Part shown: positions 1 through 12,625 of the stretch, piece after piece
How the letters are laid out: each line of letters begins with the position of its first letter
Numbering within the stretch: the first letter of the stretch is position 1
Assembly: GCF_015706575.1 (NCBI RefSeq)
Contig: NW_024037076.1
Location: 15,690,898 to 15,754,897, forward strand
Direction of reading: 5' to 3'
Length of the DNA stretch: 64,000 nucleotides
Origin: Patiria miniata
Taxonomy: Eukaryota; Echinodermata; Asteroidea; Valvatida; Asterinidae
Made by a program: the position numbers and the translations under genes
Notes under the pieces: generated by a model
Told to the model about the DNA's origin: nothing
Databases searched by the model: none
What the model saw: the letters and a program-made list of their open reading frames with translations, nothing else

Positions 1-12
1 CTACTTTCCTAG

Positions 13-560
13 AATGGAACAGGTATCATAACAAGCACAACAGACAGGCGTCGATTCAGTCCCGTACACGCAATATGCGAATCACTCGATTCTGACTTCT
101 GCCGAATTCTTCCTGCAGTACACTCACTGACCGGATGTGATTCTGTTTCTTCCCTATTTGGGATCGGCAAGAAGAAAGTGTTCAATCCTCTGAAGTCCAA
201 GGGAGCTAAGCGCTTTACCGATCTTTCCAAACTGGCAGAAACTGAGAAAAAGGGAGCAATAGATGCAGCAAGAAAGTTTGTGGCAATTCTGTACGACCAG
301 GGCGAGAAAGACAAGGAGGCACAAGGAGACCTCATCAACCATCTGCGGCTCCAGCTGGCTATGACGGACAGGCCTCTTGCCAAACTTCCACCCTGTGAAG
401 CCAGCTTCGTAGAACACGTCGGAAGGGCGTCATGGCAGACATAGATATGGATGTCTTCACACATACCTCAACCACACCTTGGCTCGCCAGATCAACATGG
501 ATGGAAAAAAGGGATGATGCACTTCTCCCCGTGTTCTTCAGAGATCCACTACGTGTTATC
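13..560 (+). pseudogene. Decayed transposon-type ORF of the LTGCD family
   Basis: The + strand reads through a segment containing ILPAVHSLTGCDSVSSLFG followed by GKKK, then a helical region rich in Lys and Glu and a segment ending LPPCEASFVEHVGRASW. Further down the same frame come PQPHLGSPDQHGWKK-like residues. This order (PVHxI, LTGCD, GKK, LPP, HxxRA, then a Pro-rich HGW block) is one I recall from repeat-borne uncharacterised ORFs common in invertebrate genomes. The biochemical function is unknown to me. The copy is cut by the window start, has no visible start codon and is broken at least once. It is probably part of a mobile element rather than a host gene. The family call rests on remembered motif order only. 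Confidence 0.5.
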
Positions 561-1929
561 CTATGGGGAAAAAAGTGAAGAAAAAAAATAGTAAAAAAAA
601 AATAACAAAAAACAAGAGCTGTTTCGGCGTGTACACCGAAACAGCTAATAAATACCTTGGAGAGTTGATGGTTCCTGATTGGTCGAGACTCGATCACGTG
701 GGGGTGTATTAACGGTGATATAAAGATCGGCTTCAGTCAAAGAACAAGCGAAAAAATGGCCCCTGAACCAGCATTGATCCAGCCCCATGGAAGGCAATGA
801 TTGGCCAAATTTACAACAGTCATACGGCAGCTTGTAACAATAACAGTAACAGTACAGCAGTGCAGTATACTGAGGATGTTTACGACGAAAGCGTAGATCT
901 ACGATATATTTTCTTTAAACACTTCGCCCATCGACATACCTTTCCTAAACCAAGCATCTTTCCTCATTCTGCGCGCGGAGACGCTTTAATTGAAGCCGTC
1001 CTGGGCGCAGACATTTTGAATTTATGTGCGTGTTTGTAGAACATAATGAAATTAAATGGATTGAATTTTGAAAGTGTACTCTACATGCAACGCGCAAGTA
1101 GAACATACGCAAACAACTTAAGCGCGTCATTGACGGTTCAAAAAAACGTGACGGAAAAAAAGCATCTGCAGTGAATACGCGCACGCGTTGCGCGTTTTGC
1201 GTAGAGCAAAATGACACGCCCATTTGCTGATCGTGCGTTTCGGATTTGGGCGTGTTGGCTTCGATAACGCACCGGTTTGGAATACAAACGCAGATATGCA
1301 AATAGCCGTACAAAAGCCGTACAAAATTTCTAGGTCTCCATAGGTTTGTGCACAAACATGGATGCACCCAGCAGGCATTACTTTGTACACGAAGTTAGCG
1401 CTCTAGTAATTTAATAAAAATAACATGTACATGTACGTTTTTAACATGTTGGTCTGGATTTGACGCATGAGGGTGCGTTATATGGTACGGCTTGTACTAG
1501 TGTACGTACGTACGTATACGCTATATATGCTCACATTTAGATAAAGACCGAGCGCAACCCAGACTTATTACTTAACCAAGTCTATAACGTGGTGTATGTG
1601 CGAAATGGCGTTTGTTTAGGGCGTAAGTCGAGGACACACATGTGCAACATCATCGGTGAATCGAGGACAGGAACCAAATCGAGGACGATCGACCTCTATT
1701 AGAAAACGTGTACAAAACCAATGAGAGCTGTTGCGAACTACAAACAAAGGAAAAAGGAAGAGGAACAAATGAAAATCCTCGATTTACACCATAAACAAAC
1801 GTGCTAGTTAGTGGAAGGATATGGCCAGACGGGCGATTTTCCTGATCGCTAATGTCTCACTTTACACGTGTGCACAATCGACCGTGTACAAGAACAGCTA
1901 TACTGTATACTGGGTTCAAATGAGATTTT
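561..1929. other. Intergenic stretch without recognisable gene
   Basis: I see no supportable coding exon. The sequence is AT-rich with A-runs near 570-610, alternating TACG/ACGT microsatellite-like sequence near 1,490-1,530, and CpG-rich patches near 1,120-1,270. Short open frames here lack homology that I recognise. Confidence 0.5.
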
Positions 1930-2816
1930 CGGTCCAAAAAAGAGAGACTGTCAACGGTTTTGTCCTTTGCGGTAATTATGCTTCAGAGAATGAAATAATA
2001 ATTGTTGTGGATTCGATTTGATTTCAGTAATTAAATTGTTATGCCATTTGTTCCCAATAATGAACACATGGTACTGTTTGTGGTGGTTAAGGATGGGTCT
2101 TGTGAACAGTTGTTCTAGGGGGTGGAGGAATTGGATTTGTAAGGAGGTGAAAAAGGTCAAAGCAATGGGATGCATGATGTCGGGCAAAAATTGTTTACGT
2201 GTTTAATAACCCAATAAGGTATGAACTGAAGGACAGCTGACTAACACCCCCACCCTCCTTCCCATTTGCACGATGTTTAGTTTTCAGTACAAAATTGGAC
2301 TTGATTCCAGTATTTAAATTGTAATGCCATTTTTTTCCAATAATGAACACATTGTACCCGGGAGTAACCCGGGTGAAAAAGGTAAACAAACTGGGGATGC
2401 GTGATGGCGGGCATATAGTACAGTTTAAATTATCGGGCTTTTTTTTTTACTGAAGGACGGCAAACGAACTGTAAATGTTTTTGTTAAAACCTTGTTTATA
2501 TTGACCGGTTTTTTTTCAATCCAAGTTTGTTTTAAACTTATTTTATACATTGTTTTTGACTAGATGAGGTATTCCGATTTTTTTGTCATCCCTTGATTCT
2601 TAAGAAGTCAATAATTTGTTTCCTGAAAATGAAATGCGAGCAAAGTACCCAACATGCACTTAAATGCATGGTTCTAGGCTCCCCACGTACAATATCTCAG
2701 TTTATTTTTATTTTGCTGTATCATTTGCTGTGTTTCAAACAACCCATTGGTCTTTTACCCCGAAAGGCCACATAGTTTAGACCGAAATTTGGAATCTCCC
2801 TGAGCACCCACACTAT

Positions 2817-3510
2817 ATACCACTCTAACAAGGGTATTCCACATTACACTCCAAGGTCTTACACGACGGTCACTCTTTTCCAAGCAAGCACCCACAGCAT
2901 ACCAAGGTTGTGATTTCACCCTTGTGCAGGGGAAAATTACCTCATAAGGGTACTCTCCCAGACTGACCATTACGTCAGTCCATGGTCAGTCTACCTTTAC
3001 TCAGAAATAATGTCATATAAGCTATGTTTTCCTTAAATAACATCATTATATATCCTATTTTCACTCAAAGTTGCCCCTCAGAAATTGTATAAAATGTCCA
3101 CATTTTCCCACTGTCATTGAGGTCTCCTTCTCCCTGGGAAACCAGAGGCATAGCCATAAGCTGATTCAGCCCCATGCTCGGGCCAGTCGTCTTCTGCGAC
3201 TTCTTGTCTTCAGTCTCAAATAATTCTGTATTTACAAAAGGGCCGGTAGAATTGAGTTCTTAAGAATAAAATAGTTGCTCCATAAAGCTGAGCTCATACC
3301 GGTGTGTCTTTGTATTCTTTGTGTTCATCGTTCATCACGCTCTTAGCCACAGCTACCGTATTATAACATACAAGTATAGTCAAATCCCAAAGACTTTAGC
3401 CAAATTCTATATGTTACATTATGTGCTTTACGATATTGACATAACAATGCGAAGAATCATTTCACCCTTCCACAAAAAACACGAAGCATGCAGTTTGCGT
3501 CATGCTACTT
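2817..3510. other. Unpaired left-arm segment of the palindrome
   Basis: This stretch has no counterpart that I can see in the right half of the nested palindrome and contains no recognisable gene. It is either an insertion on the left side or a deletion on the right. Confidence 0.35.
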
Positions 3511-6276
3511 AATACACAAACATACCAGATGTTTGTGAACTTGGGTATGTCTTTGAAACGTTCATAAATGCAATGACCCCTCAACAAAGGACCAGGCTGT
3601 ATATTTGCCCGTAAACTGAATGGTTGTAGTAGGCAATTCATTGTTCTCTCATATACGTACAAAACCTGAGAAAACTAGAAACGTGTATATTTTTTTTGGC
3701 ATAGACCCTCAGTGATCAACTTAATAATTAACATTGCATTGTAGCTGAAGAGATATGGACTAATTAAACGATCAAATTGATAATATTTGTATTAATTTGC
3801 GACACATATCCCGGTACCTACTAACTTATACTACTTAACCAAATCCGACCTTATTGAAAAACAGCCACAAGTTAATTCAAGCACTGAGGCAAAAGCCAAG
3901 ACTGAAACAGGGCTATTCGCTCTGGTTTCGAATTGCCAAACGTCTTCAATTAATGTTATTTAGGATAATCCCAATCGGCCACACCTATGTCGATCACTGG
4001 GGTCTCCTGTTTCGGACCGGTTATACGCGTCTGCCTTGGGCTGGGGAACTCTCATCGATGGGCCGTATGTATAAAAACTAGTAAATGCTAGGAAGTTTAA
4101 GCAAAAAGTAAAAACATTTACTTTGGAGTACAAGCATTGAGAAAAACTGTTTCTATGTACATGCATTGTATGCCAAGTCCACAAAAGATTTTGATGCACC
4201 GTTCTTTCTTCGTTTGAACTTACAGAAGACGGAACGGTTCATCCTCCCCTGTTGTACTGACTCAGGGGAAGACATGTTAACTAGCAACAATAAAATACTA
4301 ACTACTCATTAAATTGACTTACATAATGTTGCACACTGTGCTTTGTTTAACCTAAGTATTATTTACAAAATCGTAATGGCAGGAGTAAAAAATCATTAAT
4401 GAACCATGGGGTGTTTTATCCGCTTCAAAAAATGCCATGGAGGAGGAGGGGAAGGTGGCGGAGAATTAAAAATTGTAAAGTAAAATTTGCTATCCAAGTT
4501 GTTTCTTCAGAGGCTGAGACAAAAGTGACTGGCCAGCAACTTTTCCATCCCGCCTAAACTTTCTACTTCTAGAATGTAAAGGACCAACCCTACGTCTCAT
4601 TGGCCCATAGCCAGGCCTTGCCAAGTGTCACAGAACAAGAAATCTTATTGGTTGGTTGCCCTTCCAAGCCTTCTCAGCAATTGGTTGAAATTCGTGGCTG
4701 TTGATTGGCTATTCTCCTGTTTACGGGATCTCACTTTTGTCACAAAATTGTCAATAGGGTTTCATGTACAAAGTTCTTCATACGAAGTTAGCCTACATTT
4801 TGCACAACACATGATATAACCAACAGGAGAAGATCAATGGAAATTTTGCTGCTTATAAATAATTTGATCATTTAGTGATAAAATTGAATAGTCCACATCA
4901 AGGTGATGCATACAGTACATGTAGTAGTACATGTACATATATTTTGATCCTCAAATCCAGCAAAAATGATGACACTTTTCGGCAGTTGCAGAATACAAAA
5001 AGCATACTTTCATCATTCATGAGAATTGTAAAGGTCCAGAGTGTCCTGTAGACGTCAAAATTGCATAAAAATCACAGACGTGTTTAAGTGGGTGAAATCA
5101 TACCAACATTCGATACACAAAGAGTTTTGTTTATTGAAATATTAAAAAATAATAGTTTGCAAAGATTGGTGACCTAAATGTAGGCTAACTCCATGCACAC
5201 GGCATCTCTATCACTGTGAATGCATTTCATACTGTACTTTCGTATGAAGAACTTTGTACATGAAACCCTATTGACAATTTTGTGACAAAAGTGAGATCCC
5301 GTAAACAGGAGAATAGCCAATCAACAGCCACGAATTTCAACCAATCGCTGAGAAGGCTTGGAAGGGCAACCAACCAATAAGAATTATTGTTCTGTGACAC
5401 TTGGCAAGGCCTGGCTATGGGCCAATGAGACGTAGGGTTGGTTCTTTACATTCTAGAAGTAGAAAGTTTAGGCGGGATGGAAAAGTTGCTGGCCAGTCAC
5501 TTTTGTCTCAGCCTCTGAAGAAACAACTTGGATAGCAAATTTTACTTTACAATTTTTAATTCTCCGCCACCTTCCCCTCCTCCTCCATGGCATTTTTTGA
5601 AGCGGATAAAACACCCCATGGTTCATTAATGATTTTTTACTCCTGCCATTACGATTTTGTAAATAATACTTAGGTTAAACAAAGCACAGCGTGCAACATT
5701 ATGTAAGTAATTTAATGAGTAGTAAGTATTTTGTTGTTGCTGTCAACATGTCTTCCCCTGAGTCAGTACAACAGGGGAGGATGAACCGTTCCGTCTTCTG
5801 TAAGTTCAAACGAAGAAAGAACGGTGCATCAAAATCTTTCGTGGACTTGACATACAATGTATGTACATAGAAACAATTTATCATAAACTTTGTGGTGATA
5901 TAAAATTTACTGGCACTTTCTTAATAGTTTTTCAGTTCGGCCTATCGTAAATAGGTCATTTATTGCATTGATGATTGAGCTGTGGTGCTCCGAGTCAAAT
6001 GGTGCTTAGAGCTGCCCTTGGGCCTTTGTGGGTGCCCAAAAAACGGAAGAGCTATGGTCTCCGATGGTGCTCGGATGAGCTATTGGTGCTCTGGGCCTTT
6101 GTGGTCCCCAAAATTTGAATATTGATAATAATAATAATGTGCTACATGGATGATGGGTCGGCTGCCCAGATATCGGTACCCGAGTTTTTTGAATAAAAAC
6201 CTTTTGGCTGAGGCGTGCACACACACATTTTCTGTGTTGTTTGTGATTTTTTTTAATTTGTCTGCTTATAATACAC

Positions 6277-6943
6277 CACGTGTAAACCAGTGGGTGTGTG
6301 TGTGTGTGAGCTTGTCTTACATACGCAGTGTGGACTTCCGAACAAAAGACGTCCACATAATGTAGGTAGCACCGACGTTGTGTGGACTTGCCCACGTCCA
6401 CACAGTGTTTCCCCATTTCTGGAAAACAGGTTTAGAGGCATTTTTGGGTTAGGTTTATCTGTAGCAGAATGAAGAGAAACACTAAAGGGAATCATAGAAA
6501 AAAAATTGGGTTGAAAGAGTTTTCACAGTTTGAGAAAAATGAGTTTTTTCACTGGTTTTTCTTAACTACACGAAAGCAATGGAAAGTCCACACTAGTCAT
6601 GTGAAACAAGTATGGGTGTGTGTGTGAATGTGTGTGTGTGTGTGCTTGTCTTACATACGCAGTGTGGACTTCCGAACAAAAGACGTCCACATAATGTAGG
6701 TAGCACCGACGTTGTGTGGACTTGCCCACGTCCACACAGTGTTTCCCCATTTCTGGAAAACAGGTTTAGAGGCATTTTTGGGTTAGGTTTATCTGTAGCA
6801 GAATGAAGAGAAACACTAAAGGGAATCATAGAAAAAAAATTGGGTTGAAAGAGTTTTCACAGTTTGAGAAAAATTAGTTTTTTCACTGGTTTTTCTTAAC
6901 TACACGAAAGCAATGGAAAGTCCACGCTAGTCATGTGAAACAA
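6277..6943. repeat. Two tandem copies of a 334-bp repeat
   Basis: The block starting with a TG microsatellite and CTTGTCTTACATACGCAG is repeated with a period of about 334 bp (CTTGTC at 6311 and 6645). The copies are nearly identical, including the GTGTGGACTTCC and CCACACAGTGTTTCCCC motifs. A third TG tract starts at about 6950. A diverged relative lies in the C3 intron at 59330-59540. Confidence 0.75.
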
Positions 6944-7943
6944 GTATGGGTGTGTGTGTGTGAGAGTGGGTGTTTGTGTGTGTTCGTACACACAAAAGAA
7001 ATTGTTGGCAATCATTCGTCCATGAAAACAATCCAACAGTAATTAGAAGCATTTGCTATTTGTTGTCTAGTAAATGCTGAACAGTAAAGGAAAACTTTTA
7101 TTCATACGAAATCAAGCATTTGCTTTTCCTTAATGCTTGTACTCCAAAGTAAATGTTTTTACTTTTTGCTTAAACTTCCTAGCATTTACTAGTTTTTATA
7201 CATACGGCCCATCGATAAGAGTTCCCCAGCCCAAGGCAGACGCGTATAACCGGTCCGAAACAGGAGACCCCCTGATCGACATGGGTGTGGCCGATTGGGA
7301 TTATTGAAGAGCATTTGGCAATTCGAAACCAGAGCGAATAGCCCTGTTTCAGTCTGGGCTTGTGCCTGCTTGAATTAAATTGTGCCTGTTTTTCAATAAG
7401 GTCGGATTTGGTTAAGTAGTATTAAGTTAGTAGGTACCAGGATATGTGTCGCAAATTAATACAAATCTTATACAAATCTTATGCAAATTAATACAAATCT
7501 TATCAATTTGATCGTTATACACGTTATTTTTCCTTCCAATTATACACTTGGACATTATGTCTGATTGACTTGAGACCACCACCCGAAGATCAATCTTTTG
7601 TTGGTTCATGGCGCCATCACGTGTCATGACCTCACATTAAAGGGACAACTGGGTCCGATTCAGTTGTAACACATAATGTTATACATGATATTTAGTGACA
7701 TGACGAATCATTTCGTCATCACATGTCACAGAGCTATTTAAAAAAGCAGACAAAGCAGCTTTGTGTTCGTACACGAACACATTTCTAGTTTTCTCAGGTT
7801 TTGTACGTTATATGAGAGAAAAATTAATTGCTACAACCATTCAGTTTACGGGCAAAGATACAGCCTGGTCCTTTGTTGAAGGGTCATTACATTTTATGAA
7901 AGTTTCAAAGGCAAGTTCACAAACATCTGGTATGTTTGTGTAT

Positions 7944-8010
7944 TAAAGCCCGAGTCCATCATTTGCAGCTATCCAAAAAAGTAACTGGCGTAATTATTGT
8001 TGAAAGGGGG
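7944..8010 (+). repeat. Dispersed repeat fragment (AGTCCATCATTTGCAGC)
   Basis: The sequence starting TTAAAGCCCGAGTCCATCA and ending near GTAACTGGCGTAATTATTG recurs inverted at about 21840-21922, beside the LTR retrotransposon. It is probably a MITE end. Confidence 0.5.
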
Positions 8011-8256
8011 CTGATCATAAGTCCGACGCCTCATAGAAAATGTTGGTCAAAAAACTCGGGTACCGATATCTGGGCAGCCGACCCATCATCCATGTAGCAC
8101 ATTATTATTATTATCAATATTCAAATTTTGGGCACCACAAAGGCCCAGAGCACCAATAGCTCATCCGAGCACCATCGGAGACCATAGCTCTTCCGTTTTT
8201 TGGGCACCCACAAAGGCCCAAGGGCAGCTCCAAGCACCATTTGACTCGGAGCACCC

Positions 8257-8753
8257 GTTGTTAGAGTGGTTATAAGGTAGCAGACCAGTAAATAAACTTC
8301 CATAGACCCCAATGGTAAATGCTCCCACTTCAGAAATTCGGGAAAGAAACTCACAACTCTCCAAGGTGTTTGAGACACACATCAAATTAAAGCTTATTTC
8401 ATCATCTTTCATTTTCTTTTCAATTTTCGGGGGTCAACTGATGACTTTTAGGAGAAATTACCATCTGAAGATGATCACCCCTGAAAATAGTCCTGAAGCC
8501 CATCGCCATTTTGAAAAACGATGCCTACACTCCATTGCAAAATAGAGCGCTTTTAGGGTCCAAATTACATCCAAATTACACAGAACTGCAAGCTCCCAGT
8601 CCTGTGCACAGCTTCCACCCATATTTTTTAAAAAACCCTCAAGTTCATGGCCCACAGCATGCTCAAATACTGAAGATTTTGAAGGCATGCAAATCGTGAT
8701 TTGGCCGGCGTAGGCAATTTCGGACCGATTTACTGGTCGATCTGCAATCTTAA
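8257..8753. other. Unpaired right-arm segment of the palindrome
   Basis: No gene is recognised. The open frames on both strands are short, show no family motifs, and have no counterpart on the left side of the palindrome. Confidence 0.35.
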
Positions 8754-9627
8754 ATAGTGTGGGTGCTCAGGGAGATTCCAAATTTCGATCTTATCTATGT
8801 GGCCTTTTAGGGGAAAAGACCAACAGGTTGTTTGAAACACAGCAAATGATACAGCAAAATAAGAACAAACTGAGATATTGTAAGTGGGGAGAACCATGCA
8901 TTTAAGTGCATGTTGGGTACTTTGCTCGCATTTCATTTTCAGGAAACAAATTATTGACTTCTTATGAATCAAGGGATGAAAAAAAATCGGAATACCTCAT
9001 CTAGTCAAAAACAATGCATAAAATAAGTTTAAAACAAACTTGGATCGGAAAAAACGGTCAATAAACAAGGTTTTAACAAAAACATTTACAGTTCGTTTGC
9101 CGTCCTTCAGTAAAAAAAAAATGCCCAATAATTTAAACTCTATGCCCGCCATCACGCATCCCCAGTTTGTTTACCTTTTTCACCCGGGTTACTCCCGGGT
9201 ACAATGTGTTCATTAGTGGAAAAAAATGACATTACAATTTAAATACTGGAATCAAGTCCAATTTTGTGCTAAAATCTAAACATCGTGCAAATGGGAAGGA
9301 GGGTGGGGGTATTAGTCAGCTGTCCTTCAGTTCATACCTTATTGGGTTATTAAACACGTAAACAATTTTTGCCCGACATCATGCATCCCATTGCTTTTAC
9401 CCTTTTCACCTCCTTACAAATCCAAATCCTCCACCCCCTAGAACAACTGTTCACAAGACCCATCCTTAACCACCACAAACAGTACCATGTGTTCATTATT
9501 GGGAACAAATGGCATAACAATTTAATTACTGAAATCAAATCGAATCCACAACAATTATTATTTCATTCTCTGAAGCATAATTACCGCAAAGGACAAAACC
9601 GTTGACAGTCTCTCTTTTTTGGACCGT

Positions 9628-9700
9628 AGGCGCGGATCCAGGGGAGGGCCGCGGGGGCACGTGCCCCCCGTCAAATTTGAGTCCAAAAAAAAAAAGGAAT
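9628..9700. repeat. Partial GGATCC/poly-G element end
   Basis: GGCGCGGATCCAGGGGAGGG abuts the right end of the big palindrome. It matches the GGCGGATCCAG ends of elements at 32040-32254 and 61805-61979. I cannot define the other end here. Confidence 0.4.
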
Positions 9701-10334
9701 AGAAGGGGGGAAAGGAGAGGAGGTGAGGGAAGGAGGAGGTAACCCCCTTACAAAAATACCGGCGCCGATATTAAACATGAGCCTGCAAACATTGCGTACT
9801 CGACTCGAGAAGCTTCGAAATAAACCGCGATCCCATCGTACGTACCCTGCATATACCGTTATTAAATGCGATTCATACGAACGTACACGATTTATTCTCA
9901 ACGAACATGCAGCTTTATGTGCGCGACAAACACACGTTGCGCAGTGCTCTTTGGACCAAACCATTAGTTAAGGGTGTGTTTTAGTAAGAACAATTTGCCA
10001 GCAGTTCCACGAGCTTTGAATTACAAATTATACTTTTTTCACGGAGTCCAAAACATGTCCTCGTTTTAAATTGACTTCTGCCGCACTGAATTTTACACTA
10101 ACACTTCTCATATCGTGAACATAATGCGAAATTATCGTTTCTAATTCTAGTAATAAAATACATAATAAAAAAGTATTTAAATTGCGCATAAATGTTAGTC
10201 AAAATACAGTATATGGTATTATATGTAGTTTATTAACTTTTTTTGTCAATTTTGGGGCGATTAATATTAATAAATGCAGCAGTTTTTGCGCATTTTCTTT
10301 ATATTTTCAAGGTTGCCCCAACCCAGCCTTGAAA
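9701..10334. other. Intergenic stretch without recognisable gene
   Basis: No supportable coding exon or RNA gene is seen. The stretch begins with a purine-rich AGGAGG tract and becomes AT-rich towards 10,330. Confidence 0.4.
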
Positions 10335-10562
10335 AATGACCAGTAAATGCTTGAAATCTGAAGCATTTATTCCTTTTTACTCATACGAAATGAAGTAAAC
10401 ACTGCTAGTCTAGCGAAATTAAGCTAGCAAGTAAAAAGCAAATACTTTTAGCTTTCAGCAAATGCTTTCCAGTAAGGACTTGCATCATTTGTATTCATAC
10501 GAATGAAAGTAAATGCTTAAAAATAGGTAGTAAAGGCAAATGCTAGTTTTTATGCATACGAC
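10335..10562. repeat. MITE-like repeat with AGTAAATGC / CATACGA motifs
   Basis: AGTAAATGCTTG-like units alternate with CATACGAA motifs, and the ends are roughly inverted (GACCAGTAAATGC versus GCTAGTTTTTATGCATACGA). Related sequence lies at 7060-7210 and 4068-4140 inside the palindrome, so this is a dispersed family. Confidence 0.5.
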
Positions 10563-11422
10563 CCAATGTCTGTGGGAACTGTAAGGATGGACCGTAAAGT
10601 AAATTAATGAACCGTAAAGGGATTAATGTCAACAAGGGAAACAAGATATCCGGGCTTGAATGAAGAGAATGCACACAAACTTTACAATCAGGATTGGGTA
10701 ATTACCAGAGATCTATAGGCTTACATTTTGCTGTTGCGGTAGAAAACGTGTACTGAAGTTCTATGCTCGTGGGTTCATTCATAGCATTCAATGTGCCACT
10801 TTATGTTTGTTTAAATAGACCCCATGCAGTGTAATTTAAGTGGTAAACCAGATGTCTTCCAAGTCCCACGAGTGTGTAAACAAGAGCAACAGGTTGGCGG
10901 TCTTATCACACGAAGGTCCTTGAAATGAGCCTGAGTTCATGCATGTGCCGAGCGAAGAGTATTGGCCTATTCGAAACCGGGAGCCCTATTAAAAAAAAAA
11001 CAATTTTGGAATTCTAAGAGAGAATTATATAGGTGCATGCAATTCTCGAAGTAAAAGTACATTTTAGAAGAGAGACTGTGTTTTCCCCCTTCCATTTTCT
11101 TTTGGCATGTGAACGTGTTGTCATTTGTTTTTACTTTATGTGCAGGCTAGGGACATATGTGTGTTTTCTAAAGGGAAATCATTGGCAGAACCACAGACTT
11201 GGAATTCGAAATTCGTCCCTTTGTCATTTTTTTTCAGCTGTAGGTTAAGCAGCATGTACAATGCGTACACATGATGCACTGGTGATAAAATCCTTCACCC
11301 ATTTCATAAAACTAACATTAATACGCTGCTCGATGAATGTGCCCCTGCAGAATGTAGCGATTATCCATATTTTTTGTAGTTATTTTTTAAAGATATAGTC
11401 CATCATTTGTTATGATTTTCTT
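10563..11422. other. Intergenic stretch without recognisable gene
   Basis: Nothing supportable is seen. A 71-codon open frame at 11033-11248 has no recognised motif and is probably chance. Confidence 0.4.
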
Positions 11423-11554
11423 GGTGACCGCTCTATGTTCCGACACCCCTATGTTCCGACAACCTAGATTGTGTTACTCCTGGTTAGGGTTAGGGTTAGG
11501 AATAGGAATATGTGCAGTTGGAACATAGGGGTGTCGGAACATAGAGGTGTAACC
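11423..11554. repeat. 132-bp inverted-repeat element with telomere-like core
   Basis: The left arm CTCTATGTTCCGACACCCCT is mirrored by a right arm containing AGGGGTGTCGGAACATAGAG, and the termini GGTGACC and GGTTACA correspond. The arms are about 35 bp. Between them is GGTTAGGGTTAGGGTTAGG, three TTAGGG-type units followed by degenerate GGAATA. It looks like a short non-autonomous hairpin element. The telomeric resemblance may be incidental. Confidence 0.7.
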
Positions 11555-11691
11555 ATTTTGTTCGTTTGAAGCAACAAAAGTGTTCAAAATCTAATGAAGG
11601 ATCTCAATTTCAAATCAAAAGTTGCTGAATCATGTTTTGAATTGTTTTGAATTGCAGCTATACGCGATGTCGCGCACTGATCCGACGAATT

Positions 11692-11695
11692 ATAG
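11692..11695. other. Left target-site duplication of the LTR element (ATAG)
   Basis: ATAG immediately precedes the 5' LTR and is repeated at 21640-21643 immediately after the 3' LTR. Confidence 0.75.
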
Positions 11696-12460
11696 TGTTA
11701 CGAACCAGAATGCTTGATTATGGAAATCTAGCGCCCTCAAGATTCACTCTGTCCATGAAGTACACAATCTTCTTGTTGTCTTTTATAGTTCCTATATTTT
11801 ACCCATTTATCGTAAATTGCCAACTTGCACTTTTATTCCCAGGGTCTCTTACCAAGCACAGCGCATGATGCAATACCACGCGCGCTACTGTATGCATTAT
11901 TCATGTAGCGATGTACATGTGCGCGACTGACCACACCTCCCTTCGCCCCAGCGAGCTAAGTTCCTTTCCCCATAGCATGCGTGCTTTGGCGATCTCCGAG
12001 AGACTGCTCAGCGGCACGCAGCATTTCTCTCCCCCGTGCGTTACCCATGAACACTAACTGGAGTTCTCGGTCCAGTTTTCCAGTCCCGTACTTAGCTCGA
12101 GGGAATGGAATGTTACCCTTGCGTGGTCGCGTAGCTGGGCGTGGTAAGACATCCTGCGGTGTCAATAACCTGTGACACAGTAACCTTTTAGCTTGTCACT
12201 CACTCCATCAAGGTTGCTCGAGATGTTGTGTAAACACTTTTGCACTCTGATCTAACTATTTGCACACATCCCTCTCTGTATTTGCACACTCCTCTCTCCA
12301 TGTTTTCCCTTATGTAAATGCACACGTTTCTAGTCTCTTGCACTAGGCACTCTTAGTAAATCATGTGACTAGTCATGTGACCCTAAGACATGGAAGATTA
12401 CTATTGGTTAATTCCTAAATCAGTGCTCATGCATTATTTAATCCCGAGACTTCTACTGCC

Positions 12461-12468
12461 TATAAATA
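12461..12468 (+). promoter_or_regulatory. TATA box of the 5' LTR
   Basis: TATAAATA lies about 765 bp into the LTR, upstream of the AATAAA signals, as expected for the LTR promoter. The identical site in the 3' LTR is at 20654-20661. Confidence 0.65.
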
Positions 12469-12490
12469 CCGGAGGTTTTCCTCACTTTCG

Positions 12491-12625
12491 GCAGTGCGGC
12501 GAACCACGAAACCAATGTAGTGCGAACGAACCCTAAACCCAAAGTTGTGCGGCGAACTTATATGTTGTGCGGTAAATCGTATGATGTGCGACGAACTCGA
12601 CTCTGACAGACCGATTGTTGTGCGA
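12491..12625 (+). promoter_or_regulatory. Array of GTGCG motifs in the transcribed part of the LTR
   Basis: Six GTGCGRNNAAC-like motifs (GTGCGGCGAAC, GTGCGAACGAAC, GTTGTGCGG and similar) occur within about 130 bp at 12494, 12518, 12545, 12564, 12584 and 12616. More lie at about 12784, 12833 and 13050. They sit just after the TATA box. Their role is unknown; protein binding or RNA structure are possibilities. Confidence 0.45.

Larger units (their letters stand above)
5975..8256. repeat. Inverted-repeat pair in the right arm of the palindrome
   Basis: A segment of about 220 bp at 5975-6195 recurs inverted at 8047-8256. It includes a GGGCCTTTGTGG motif, an ATAATAATAATAATG run and TATCGGTACCCGAG. 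The pair brackets the tandem 334-bp repeat and two palindrome arms, so at least one insertion happened after the large palindrome formed. Confidence 0.65.
1930..9626. repeat. 7.7-kb nested inverted-repeat locus
   Basis: The locus begins CGGTCCAAAAAAGAGAGACT and ends with its reverse complement. Four pairs of arms occur in mirror order. The outermost is 1930-2816 with 8754-9626. Next are 3511-3688 with 7775-7946 and 3768-4141 with 7129-7513. The innermost is 4143-4801 with 5174-5876, around a spacer of about 370 bp. The right half is lengthened by insertions, including 5975-8256. The arms are similar but not identical, with many substitutions and short indels, so this is an old palindrome and not an assembly mirror. 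No transposase is recognised; short antisense ORFs in the outer arms are mirror copies of each other. A foldback-type element or a stack of nested foldback insertions would explain it. Confidence 0.75.

Noticed and set aside
6290-6829. Duplicated ORFs on both strands in the 334-bp repeats
   Set aside because: Identical because of the tandem repeat; CA/TG microsatellite-derived ends.
11477-11505. True telomere or telomere fusion
   Set aside because: Only about three TTAGGG units, bounded by the TIRs of a short element.
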